Part shown: positions 6,193 through 14,031 of the stretch, one piece after another
Layout: each line of letters opens with the position of its first letter
How positions within the stretch are numbered: position 1 is the first letter of the stretch
NCBI GenBank assembly: GCA_025924495.1
Contig: JAICIG010000017.1
Location: forward strand, 1 to 35,578
Direction: 5' to 3'
Length of the DNA: 35,578 nucleotides
Origin: Pirellulales bacterium
Lineage (GTDB): Bacteria; Planctomycetota; Planctomycetia; Pirellulales; JAICIG01
The notes under the pieces: model-generated
Database searches by the model: none
Told to the model about the DNA's origin: nothing
Seen by the model: the letters and a program-made list of their open reading frames with translations, nothing else
Translations under genes and position numbers: made by a program

Positions 6193-8859
6193 ATGACCAC
6201 GGCTTCTCGATTACGTTCTCGCGTGTTAGCCGCCAAAGAGCGGCTGGCCGCGGGACGAGAAGCCATTCGGTTGCGGCACGCCGAAGGCCTATCGGGAGCG
6301 GAAGTCAGCGGCGCGCTGAGCGATTTGTTCGATGAGATCATCCTGGAACTTTTCGAGGCCGCGCTCGACGACTTGGGGCTCGCCGGCGCGGAAGGTCTCA
6401 AGGCGGAATTGACGCTCGTGCCGCACGGCGGTTATGGCCGTCGCGACGTATCGCCTTACTCCGACGTCGACTTAATGCTCTTGCACGCGCCGGCGGCGAC
6501 CGATCGCGTCGCTCCGCTGGCGCAGCGGATGCTGCAAGATTTGTTCGACGCGGGGCTGATTCTCGGTCAAAGCGTCCGCACCGCCGTGCAGGCTTGCCGA
6601 TTGGCGCGCAAGGATCCCGTCATCTGGACGTCGCTCGTCGAGGCGCGCTATCTGGCGGGCAGCGCGGGCCTATTTAGCGGCTTTTATCGCAGCTTTCGCA
6701 AACAGGCGCAACGCCACTCGGCAAAGTTAATCGCTGCGGTTGACAAGGCGCGGACCGAAGAACGCGTGCAGTACGGCGAAACCGTTTACTTGCTCGAGCC
6801 GAATATCAAGCGCTCGCGCGGAGCGCTGCGCGACATTCAACTGTTGCGCTGGGTCGGCTTCGCGCGGTTTGGCGTCGCCGAGCCCGGGGCGCTCCGCGAG
6901 CAAGGAGCCCTGCTGGCTGAAGACGAGGAATTGCTCGGCCGCGCCCACGAGTATCTGCTGCGGCTGCGCAACGAAATGCACTTTCACGCGCGCAAATCGA
7001 GCGACGTCTTGGATCGCACCGAGCAGTTGCGGTTGGCGGAACTGTTCGGCTTTCAGGGGGATGCCGGGCTGCTGCCGGTCGAACAGTTCATGCGCGAGCA
7101 CTTCCGGCTGACCGAAGGGGTCAGCCAGATCGTGACGAGATTTATGGCCAACTCGCGCCGCGGGCCGCGTTGGGGCGAACTGTTGGCGCCGCTCTTCAGC
7201 CATCAGTTCGAGCGCGACTTTCGCGTCGAACCGACGCAAATCTCGGCAAATCCGCGCGGCCTGGCCAAGCTCTGCCGCGATCCAGCGGAGATTTTGCGCC
7301 TGGCCGAACTGGCGAATCTCTACGACAAACCGATCTCGCGCGCTACCAGCGAAGCAATTCGCCAGGCCGTACCGGATTTGCCCGATGAGGTGACGCCAGA
7401 AACGGCACAGCGGTTTGTTTCCTTATTGTCGCAGCCCGGACGTCTGGGAGAACTGCTGCGCAGCCTGCACGAGATGCGGATCTTGGAAAAGATTATCCCG
7501 GCCTTCTCCCATGCGCGCTGTCTCTTGCAATTCAACGAATACCATAAGTACACCGTCGATGAACATTCGCTGCGCGCGGTGGAAGAGGTTACCTACTTCC
7601 ATCGCGACCCAGGCGTGTTGGGCTCGGTTTACCGCCATATCAAACGCAAATGGCTGTTGCACCTGGCGCTGTTGCTGCACGACCTGGGCAAGGGATATCC
7701 CGGCGATCACAGCGAGGTCGGCTTAGGGATCGCTCAAGAGATGGCCGAGCGGCTGCATTTTTCCAAGGACGATGCCGAAGCGTTGGCCTTTCTGGTGCAT
7801 AAGCATTTGATGATGTCGCACATGGCATTCCGCCGTGATACGAGCGATGACCAGCTTGTGCTGCGCCTGGCGGTCGACGTTGGCTCACCTGAGTTGCTGC
7901 AGATGTTGTTCGTGCTGACGGCCGCCGATCTGGCGGCTGTGGGGCCGGGCGTGCTTAACGCCTGGAAGGTCGAGGTGCTGGCCGACCTGCATCGCCGCGC
8001 CATGCAACACCTGGCCGGCGATGCTCCGGCGATCAATTCGCAAGAATTCCTGGCCGCACGTCGCGCCGAGATTCTCGCCGCGCTGGACGACAATACAGAA
8101 GAACGGCAATGGTTCGAGCAGCAGTTGGCGGTTGCTCCAGCCTCCTATTTGCAGGCGGCGACCCCAGCGCGCGTAATCGCCGATCTCGGCCCGCTGCGCT
8201 CGCTCGAACATGGCGACGTGCTGGCCGTCGGACACTACCAGGCTGAGACGGGCGCCGTCGAGTACAAAATTGGAACCTTTGAAGATATTGCTCCGGGCGT
8301 GTTCCATAAACTGGCCGGCGCCTTGGCAGGTCGCGGGCTGCAAATTCTCTCGGCCGAAATCCATACGCTCGCCGAGGGGCTGGTATTCGATCGTTTTTAC
8401 GTGCACGATCCGGATTTTGCCGGAGAACCGCCGAGGGCGCGAATGGACGAAGTCTGCCGCGCACTATCGGATTCGCTGACGAATCCGGCGTCGAAGCCGA
8501 CCTTCCGTCGCGTGTGGCGAGCCGGCGAGCAGCGGCGGCAGGCGACGCTGCCTACTAAGCCGACGCAGGTGCGCTTCGATAACAGCACGTCCGACCGCTA
8601 CACGATCCTCGACGTCTTCGCGGCCGATCGCATGGGCCTGCTGTATACGATCGCGCGGTCGCTCTTCCAAGCAGGGCTTTCGGTCGCTCTTGCTAAGATC
8701 GGCACCTATCTGGATCAGGTCGTGGACGTGTTCTACGTAACTGACCAGGCCGGCTCGAAGATCACGGACGAAGGGCAACTGACCGAGATTCGGGACCGGC
8801 TGCTATCGGACCTGGCGGAATTCGAACGGGTCGAAGCCGGGCGCATTCGCAATTGGTAG
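6193..8859 (+). CDS. glnD: Bifunctional [protein-PII] uridylyltransferase/uridylyl-removing enzyme
   Basis: This encodes 888 residues from the ATG at 6193; a TTG at 6154 would add 13 residues. GlnD adds UMP to Tyr51 of P-II when glutamine is low and removes it when glutamine is high. Domain order is complete: the nucleotidyltransferase motif GGYGRRDVSPYSDVDL (about residues 79-94, with the two metal-binding aspartates), a GlnE-like helical linker, an HD domain with LLHDLGKGYPGDHSE near residue 495 for the removing activity, and two C-terminal ACT domains (about 700-745 and 800-875) that bind glutamine. Both catalytic centres look intact, so a full modification cycle acting on the adjacent P-II protein is expected. 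It ends 15 bases before a convergent gene. Confidence 0.95.
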   Translation: MTTASRLRSRVLAAKERLAAGREAIRLRHAEGLSGAEVSGALSDLFDEIILELFEAALDDLGLAGAEGLKAELTLVPHGGYGRRDVSPYSDVDLMLLHAPAATDRVAPLAQRMLQDLFDAGLILGQSVRTAVQACRLARKDPVIWTSLVEARYLAGSAGLFSGFYRSFRKQAQRHSAKLIAAVDKARTEERVQYGETVYLLEPNIKRSRGALRDIQLLRWVGFARFGVAEPGALREQGALLAEDEELLGRAHEYLLRLRNEMHFHARKSSDVLDRTEQLRLAELFGFQGDAGLLPVEQFMREHFRLTEGVSQIVTRFMANSRRGPRWGELLAPLFSHQFERDFRVEPTQISANPRGLAKLCRDPAEILRLAELANLYDKPISRATSEAIRQAVPDLPDEVTPETAQRFVSLLSQPGRLGELLRSLHEMRILEKIIPAFSHARCLLQFNEYHKYTVDEHSLRAVEEVTYFHRDPGVLGSVYRHIKRKWLLHLALLLHDLGKGYPGDHSEVGLGIAQEMAERLHFSKDDAEALAFLVHKHLMMSHMAFRRDTSDDQLVLRLAVDVGSPELLQMLFVLTAADLAAVGPGVLNAWKVEVLADLHRRAMQHLAGDAPAINSQEFLAARRAEILAALDDNTEERQWFEQQLAVAPASYLQAATPARVIADLGPLRSLEHGDVLAVGHYQAETGAVEYKIGTFEDIAPGVFHKLAGALAGRGLQILSAEIHTLAEGLVFDRFYVHDPDFAGEPPRARMDEVCRALSDSLTNPASKPTFRRVWRAGEQRRQATLPTKPTQVRFDNSTSDRYTILDVFAADRMGLLYTIARSLFQAGLSVALAKIGTYLDQVVDVFYVTDQAGSKITDEGQLTEIRDRLLSDLAEFERVEAGRIRNW

Positions 8860-8874
8860 CCGCCAGCCGAGCGA

Positions 8875-9312
8875 TCAGGCAGAAGTCGAGGCATTGCCGA
8901 TGGCCGGCTGCGTCTGGTCGGCATCCGTGTTCAAAGGATTGAGGCGCCCGGTAAATCGGCAACCGATAAGATAGTTGGTTTCGGAACCTGACCAGACTTC
9001 GGAGATATGGATGATCCGCGCCGTCACGTAAATCAGCACCGGCGCCTTGCCCAACTCGACGGCCAGCGTCTCGCACTCCGGAGGTTCGGCCGCCAGATAA
9101 GAAAAGCCCCCCGCGGAAAGATCCTGGCATTCCACCTCAGAGAACTGCGACAAGCTGGGCATTTGGTCGCCAAAGCAGGGCGCCAGCCGCTGCAGGCAGC
9201 GATACCCGCGCCGCTGCTTGCCGCGCCGTTCGTTCGCTTCGCTCAAACGAGCGGCGATCAGTCGGTGTACTTGCTTATAAAAGCTGCTATCGCCCGCTTC
9301 CGCCATCGCCAT
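8875..9312 (-). CDS. PilZ-like domain protein
   Basis: This encodes 145 residues from the ATG at 9312 (AGG four bases upstream); an ATG at 9369 would add 19. The region ANERRGKQRRGYRC followed by VECQDLSAGGFSYLAAE has the spacing expected for the PilZ arginine motif and the (D/N)xSxxG motif that together bind cyclic di-GMP. The ending YLIGCRFTGRLN matches the last PilZ strand. Proteins of this shape are common in planctomycetes, usually without known function. There is no signal peptide or membrane helix in the short form. It converges on glnD with only 15 bases between stops, so it belongs to the opposite transcription unit. Ligand binding is inference. Confidence 0.7.
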   Translation of the reverse strand: MAMAEAGDSSFYKQVHRLIAARLSEANERRGKQRRGYRCLQRLAPCFGDQMPSLSQFSEVECQDLSAGGFSYLAAEPPECETLAVELGKAPVLIYVTARIIHISEVWSGSETNYLIGCRFTGRLNPLNTDADQTQPAIGNASTSA

Positions 9313-9558
9313 AAAACCTGTACGGCCCAAAACCCAAAGTGCGCGTGCCAACAACCACGCCGGCCGCATCGTCACGCACTCGGTTTTGAGCCGCCTAGGT
9401 ATTCGTAGGTTATTCCACGGCTGACCGCAAATCGGTGCAGGCCGCGGTCTGACGGCGCTCGACAATCGTGCCGTTTCTGCGGGTTGTACCGTCAGGGGCA
9501 GCGCCCTGCTCCCAGGCGGGCGCGTAGTAATCTCGGCCCCGACGCGTTTGCGCTGGCT

Positions 9559-10638
9559 TCAGGCGTTGGTGGCGACCGAAGCATCGTCGGCGACATTGAC
9601 CCACACGTGGACGTGCGGCGTGCCGCGGAAGTACCAGACGAACGCGGGACCTTCCAGTCGCCAGCAATCCCAGACTTTGTCTTGCCCAATATCGCCGTCC
9701 GAGTAGAAGGCTAGCGAGCACTGGTCCAGGCCCCCTTGCGCATTGAGGCAAGAGAGCACTTCGTCGCGGTCGTTCTGACGGTACGGCTCGATCAGCTTTT
9801 GCAGGACTTTCTGAACTTGCCCTTTCTGATCAGCAGACATTTCCGTCAGCGGGATGCCAGGCAGCGGTCCCGACTTGCCGCGGAAGCCCACCTGCTGCTC
9901 GACGGGCAGTTTCGAGACGAGCGCTAGCTTCTGTTGCTTGCCGTCGAGCATGCCGAATAATGTGTTGGCTTCTACTGCCTGGGGCCAGAAGACGTTGCCC
10001 GGGTGGCCGGCGTCCTCATTGAAGTGGCCGCCCGCCGCATGTCCGTAAAAAATCGGCCCGCCAAACGCCACGTGTTCGGCCGAATTGCCGTCGCAACGCA
10101 TCGTCAGATGCCGGCCCGTCATGACAAACTCGAACTTTCCTTCTCCCGGCGTGCCGAAGATGGCGATGCTTTGTTCACGCCCATAGCCGCCGGCATCATC
10201 TTCCAGTTGCTGATAAATTGGCTTGTGCCAGTCGGGCTGAATCATGCCTTCAAAGATTTGCTTGATGATCGCCTGCTGATCGCCGGTGTAATAATCACTG
10301 CCGATATCGGGTTCGGTGATCTGCCAATTGTTCGCCACGCGCGTTCGTAGCAAGCCGCGCTCCGGATCTTTATAATCCCAAGCGAAGCACATCACTTTGC
10401 GTTGATTTTCCGACAAGGAATCATAAAGCACCTTCACCAGCGATTCCGGAGCGCTTGCCGCCGCCGAAGTATCCGCGGCCTGAGCCCAATTCGGCCATGA
10501 GCTGGCGGCGACCACAGCCGCCGACGCGGCGCCGGCTGTCTTTAAAAAGTCGCGCCGGTTCACTCCGGTCGTCTGCAAAGCGGACGGGGTTGCGGGCGAC
10601 GAATCGCAGTCGGGGCAGGAACGTGCAGGGCGTTGCAT
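9559..10638 (-). CDS. Tat-exported DUF3500-like protein
   Basis: This encodes 359 residues. A twin-arginine signal is evident: NRRDFLKTAG at about 27-36, then an alanine-rich hydrophobic stretch and a WAQAAD cleavage-like site near 50-55. The unusually long region before the twin arginines contains a CPDC pair. The mature part has SENQRKVMCFAWDY, FVMTGRHLTMRCDGN, GGPIFYGH and NTLFGMLDGKQQKLALV, a layout I associate with the DUF3500 family of exported planctomycete and proteobacterial proteins of unknown function; the final PHVHVWVNV strand is also typical. Several conserved histidines could bind a metal. The ATG is preceded by GGAG with an 8-base gap. It lies 238 bases downstream of mutM and need not share its transcript. 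Confidence 0.75.
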   Translation of the reverse strand: MQRPARSCPDCDSSPATPSALQTTGVNRRDFLKTAGAASAAVVAASSWPNWAQAADTSAAASAPESLVKVLYDSLSENQRKVMCFAWDYKDPERGLLRTRVANNWQITEPDIGSDYYTGDQQAIIKQIFEGMIQPDWHKPIYQQLEDDAGGYGREQSIAIFGTPGEGKFEFVMTGRHLTMRCDGNSAEHVAFGGPIFYGHAAGGHFNEDAGHPGNVFWPQAVEANTLFGMLDGKQQKLALVSKLPVEQQVGFRGKSGPLPGIPLTEMSADQKGQVQKVLQKLIEPYRQNDRDEVLSCLNAQGGLDQCSLAFYSDGDIGQDKVWDCWRLEGPAFVWYFRGTPHVHVWVNVADDASVATNA

Positions 10639-10876
10639 TTGAAGATCTCCGGAGCTTTATGCTAGGAAGCCAGGCGGTATGTGAGCCACACGGCAGATAA
10701 ATCCGTCATTGAGGGCGGGCCGAGCTGTAGGCCGATGCCGCGACTGGAGCAGATCATAGATCATGGATTAGTGGGCAGGCAATCTTTTCGGGTTACAACG
10801 GTCCAATTTCAGCCGCGCCCCCATTTGTGGCATAGCGGAAATTTGCGAATTCATTCCCGCCTGCAAGAGGCGTGAT

Positions 10877-11749
10877 TCAGCGCATTCGGCTGCCGGCGCG
10901 CAGAGGCTGGCAGGCGGGACAGAAGAAGGTCGATCGCTGGGCCTGAACCAGCCGCACGATCTCTGCGCTCTGGCAGCCTGAACACGATTTGCCGGCGCGA
11001 TCGTAGACGCGGTGATGGTTCTGATAGCCGCCCGCCTGATTGAGCGCATTGCGATAGGTGCCGTCGGATAAGGTTGAACCCTCGTAGCGGATCGCTTCTT
11101 CGAGCACGAAGCGAATCGATGATTCGAGCGCTTGCCAATCGCCGAGTTTCAGACGATCGCAGCGTCGGCGAGGATGAATGCCAGCCCGGTGCAGAATTTC
11201 AGAAGCATACAAATTGCCGATGCCCGCGACGGCCTTTTGATCGAGCAGCGCCACCTTGATCTCGCGGCGGCTCTGGCCCAAGCGCTCGCGCAGCGCGCTG
11301 GCGGTCGCTTGGAGCGCATCGGGACCAATCACCGCCAGCCCATAGCGCCGATCGAACTCAGCGGCGGGGATGAGACGCACCGTTCCCAGGCCGCGGCGAT
11401 CCCAAAACAGCAGTTCGTTCGCTGTGCCTCCCTGCAGCGTGAATCTCAGGCGGAGGTGCTCTATATCGGGCGGTTCAGCCAGCAACACCAGCCCCGTCAT
11501 CCGCGGTTCGATCACGATCGAATCGCCGGCCTGACCCCGCGGGTGATCGAGGCGAATGACGACGCGCTTGCCGATCCGATCGAGTCCGATAACTGTGCGT
11601 CCTGAAATGCGACGCCTTAGGCGGCCGATCTCGGGCTCCATCAGAATTGGCTTTACGCGCAGCCGGGGCCGCGCGACGTCGGCAATTTGGCTGCCAATCA
11701 CCGCCGCAATGCCGCGCTTCATCGTTTCGACTTCGGGAAGTTCGGGCAC
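10877..11749 (-). CDS. mutM: Formamidopyrimidine-DNA glycosylase
   Basis: This encodes 290 residues of the Fpg/MutM bifunctional glycosylase/AP lyase that removes 8-oxoguanine and ring-opened purines. The obligatory N-terminus PELPEVET is present (Pro2 nucleophile, Glu3), so the GTG at 11749 must be the start. Lys61 in RIGKRVV matches the beta-turn lysine, QKAVAGIGNLYASEILHRAGI holds the H2TH motif, and the C-terminal zinc finger has all four cysteines (CSGC and CPAC) with the RSTFFC arginine. There is no ribosome-binding site: the leader is a heptamer repeat starting 6 bases upstream. The gene follows trpA by 58 bases on the same strand, so translation may depend on coupling or on unusual initiation. 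Confidence 0.96.
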   Translation of the reverse strand: MPELPEVETMKRGIAAVIGSQIADVARPRLRVKPILMEPEIGRLRRRISGRTVIGLDRIGKRVVIRLDHPRGQAGDSIVIEPRMTGLVLLAEPPDIEHLRLRFTLQGGTANELLFWDRRGLGTVRLIPAAEFDRRYGLAVIGPDALQATASALRERLGQSRREIKVALLDQKAVAGIGNLYASEILHRAGIHPRRRCDRLKLGDWQALESSIRFVLEEAIRYEGSTLSDGTYRNALNQAGGYQNHHRVYDRAGKSCSGCQSAEIVRLVQAQRSTFFCPACQPLRAGSRMR

Positions 11750-11754
11750 GGGGA

Positions 11755-11782
11755 GAATTCAGAATGCGGAACTCGGAAGGAA
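11755..11782. repeat. Heptamer repeat upstream of mutM
   Basis: Four consecutive 7-base units GAATTCA, GAATGCG, GAACTCG, GAAGGAA run from 11755 to 11782. They share the GAA start with the repeats at 26811 and are the reverse complement of the ATTCCG-type units at 31169. The array fills the space where the mutM ribosome-binding site should lie. Confidence 0.6.
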
Positions 11783-11807
11783 AGATCGACTGCCTGACTC
11801 CTGGCAA

Positions 11808-12614
11808 CTACTTTGCTTCGAAAGCGGCCAGCAAGCTCGCTACATAATCGCCGAGCTCTGTCAGCACTTGCTGGCGCGGGCGGCGGTCGGCTTCGGCGAC
11901 GCGTCGCACGATCGCCGAACCGACGATCAGTCCGTCAGCGACGGGCGCCAACAATCGCACGTGTTCCGGCTGGCTGATGCCGAAACCGATGCAGATCGGC
12001 GTCCTCGTTTGCTCCCGCAGCCAACCGACGTTGTCGACCAGCGACTGGGGCAATTGCGTGCGTTCGCCGGTGATGCCGGTGACCGACACGTAATAGAGGA
12101 AGCCGGTCGACTGATTGGCAATGCGTAAAGCGCGATCGCGCGGCGTGGTAGGCGTCACCAGTTGGATCAGGCTGAAATCGGCTCGCTGGCAGATCGCCGC
12201 TAAATCGCCTGACTCTTCAATCAGCAGGTCAGGGACAATCGCTCCGGCGATTCCGGCCGCTTGGGCCTCTGCGACGTACCGCTCGAGGCCGTGGCGGTAA
12301 ATGATTGCATAACTGACCATCGTCACCAGCGGCGCCGAGATCTTGGGGCACGTCTGTCCGAGCATCTCGAATATTTGGGCGAGCTTGATTTTATGGTTCA
12401 GGGCTCGCGTGTAGGACGCCTGAATGACCGGACCGTCGGCAATCGGATCGCTGTAAGGAATGCCCGCCTCAAACAAGTGCGCGCCGCGCGAGGCCATTTC
12501 GGCAATCGCGGCGGCCGTGAAGTCGAGATCGGGATCTCCGGCGGTGAGGAATGGCATCAGGGCCTTTTTGCCCTCCGCACGCAACCGGCTGAAAAGTTGG
12601 TCGATAGCCGACAT
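11808..12614 (-). CDS. trpA: Tryptophan synthase alpha chain
   Basis: This encodes 268 residues, the normal length. The alpha chain cleaves indole-3-glycerol phosphate to indole, which is channelled to the beta chain. The barrel signature LFEAGIPYSDPIADGP contains both catalytic acids at the standard numbers, Glu49 and Asp60. The phosphate-binding strands VSVTGITG and CIGFGIS and the final VGSAIV are intact. The gene is 83 bases downstream of trpB on the same strand, the usual trpBA order. The start ATG at 12614 gives the family N-terminus and there is no competing start. No anthranilate, PRAI or IGP synthase gene is nearby, so the rest of the pathway must be elsewhere. Confidence 0.97.
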   Translation of the reverse strand: MSAIDQLFSRLRAEGKKALMPFLTAGDPDLDFTAAAIAEMASRGAHLFEAGIPYSDPIADGPVIQASYTRALNHKIKLAQIFEMLGQTCPKISAPLVTMVSYAIIYRHGLERYVAEAQAAGIAGAIVPDLLIEESGDLAAICQRADFSLIQLVTPTTPRDRALRIANQSTGFLYYVSVTGITGERTQLPQSLVDNVGWLREQTRTPICIGFGISQPEHVRLLAPVADGLIVGSAIVRRVAEADRRPRQQVLTELGDYVASLLAAFEAK

Positions 12615-12697
12615 GAGTAGATTTAAGGTGCAGGTTCAAGTTTTATGGTTGCGGGCCAGGCGTCAGCGAGCGGCACGGTTGGGCGATTGATGCCGGG

Positions 12698-13900
12698 CTA
12701 GATATTTTCGCCGCGCAGGCGTGCGACTTCGAAAGCGTCTTTGTCGCCGCGGCCCGATAGGCAGACGACGACGATCTGGTCGGTGGGGCGCTTCGCGGCG
12801 ATCTCCATGGCTTTGGCAATGGCATGCGAGCTTTCAAGCGCCGGCAAGATGCCCTCGCTTCGCGCCAGCGCATCGAATGCGGCCAGCGCTTCGTCGTCGC
12901 GGCAATACAGATACTTCACGCGGCCGCTGTCTTTCCAATAACTGTGCTCGGGACCGACGCCCGGATAGTCGAGCCCGGCCGAGATCGAATGGACGTCGCA
13001 GGTCTGGCCGTCTTCATCCTGCATGACGTAGCTGTAGCTGCCGTGCAGCACGCCCGGCTGTCCGAACGACAACGGCGACGCATGATCTCCTGGCCGCTCG
13101 GATCTGCCCCCCGCCTCGATCCCGAAAAGTTCCACGCCGCTTTCCTCGATGAATGGATAGAACATACCGGCCGCGTTGCTGCCGCCGCCAACGCAGGCCA
13201 CCACGGCGTCTGGCAGCCGGCCTAGCTGTTGGCGCGATTGCTCGATCGTTTCACGGCCGATAATCGACTGGAAGTCGCGCACGATCATGGGAAACGGATG
13301 CGGGCCGACAACCGAGCCGATGATGTAGTGCGTGTTCTCGACCGAACTCATCCAGTCTCGCATCGCCTCATTGATGGCGTCGCGCAGCGTACGCGAACCG
13401 CTGGTGACAGGCCTCACTTCGGCGCCCATCATTCGCATGTTGAAAACGTTCAGTTTCTGCCGGCGGATGTCTTCCTCGCCCATATAAACCACGCACTCCA
13501 ACCCGAAGTGCGCGCAGGCGGTGGCTGTCGCAACGCCGTGCTGGCCTGCCCCGGTCTCCGCGATCACGCGAGGCTTGCCCATACGCAACGTCAGCAGCGC
13601 CTGTCCTAAGGTGTTGTTGATCTTGTGAGCGCCCGTATGGTTGAGATCTTCTCGTTTCAGATAGATCTGAGCCCCGCCGGCGCGCTCGGTAAGGCGCCTG
13701 GCGTAGTACAGGGGCGAGGGGCGGCCGACGTAATTCTTGAAGAGCTCGGCCAATTCGGCCTGGAATGCGGCGTCGCCTTTGGCCGCTTCGTAGGCCGCGG
13801 AAAGCTCGTCCAGCGCCCTGGTCAATGTTTCGGGTACATAACGCCCGCCAAACGGGCCAAAACGGCCTGCGGCATCGGGCACATGACTGGTGGCGGGCAT
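12698..13900 (-). CDS. trpB: Tryptophan synthase beta chain
   Basis: This encodes 400 residues, the usual length for a TrpB1-type subunit. It condenses indole with serine using pyridoxal phosphate. The opening [13 protein letters not shown], Lys93 in [19 protein letters not shown] (the Schiff-base lysine), Glu115 in AETGAGQHG and the phosphate-binding GGGSNA (238-243) are all present. The N-terminal FGGRYVPE type places it with the subunits that pair with TrpA, which is encoded next. The upstream gap to the CRTAC1 gene is 131 bases and shows no leader peptide or attenuator I can recognise. Confidence 0.97.
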   Translation of the reverse strand: MPATSHVPDAAGRFGPFGGRYVPETLTRALDELSAAYEAAKGDAAFQAELAELFKNYVGRPSPLYYARRLTERAGGAQIYLKREDLNHTGAHKINNTLGQALLTLRMGKPRVIAETGAGQHGVATATACAHFGLECVVYMGEEDIRRQKLNVFNMRMMGAEVRPVTSGSRTLRDAINEAMRDWMSSVENTHYIIGSVVGPHPFPMIVRDFQSIIGRETIEQSRQQLGRLPDAVVACVGGGSNAAGMFYPFIEESGVELFGIEAGGRSERPGDHASPLSFGQPGVLHGSYSYVMQDEDGQTCDVHSISAGLDYPGVGPEHSYWKDSGRVKYLYCRDDEALAAFDALARSEGILPALESSHAIAKAMEIAAKRPTDQIVVVCLSGRGDKDAFEVARLRGENI

Positions 13901-14031
13901 CGGCGGATCAACCTCGGCTCATAGGCGGTTCCCGGTCGCCTCGCGGCGAAAGGATTCAAACTACCGATTCTCGACCGAGGCCCTGACAGGGTCAAGGGCC
14001 GCCGTTGGCGTTGCTGCGCAAGAGGTTTTCT

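Noticed and set aside
13965..14010. Hairpin GGCCC(T)TGAC/GTCAGGGCC between the CRTAC1 gene and trpB
   Set aside because: The stem has a bulge and is not followed by T residues on the transcribed strand, so it is not counted as a terminator or attenuator.
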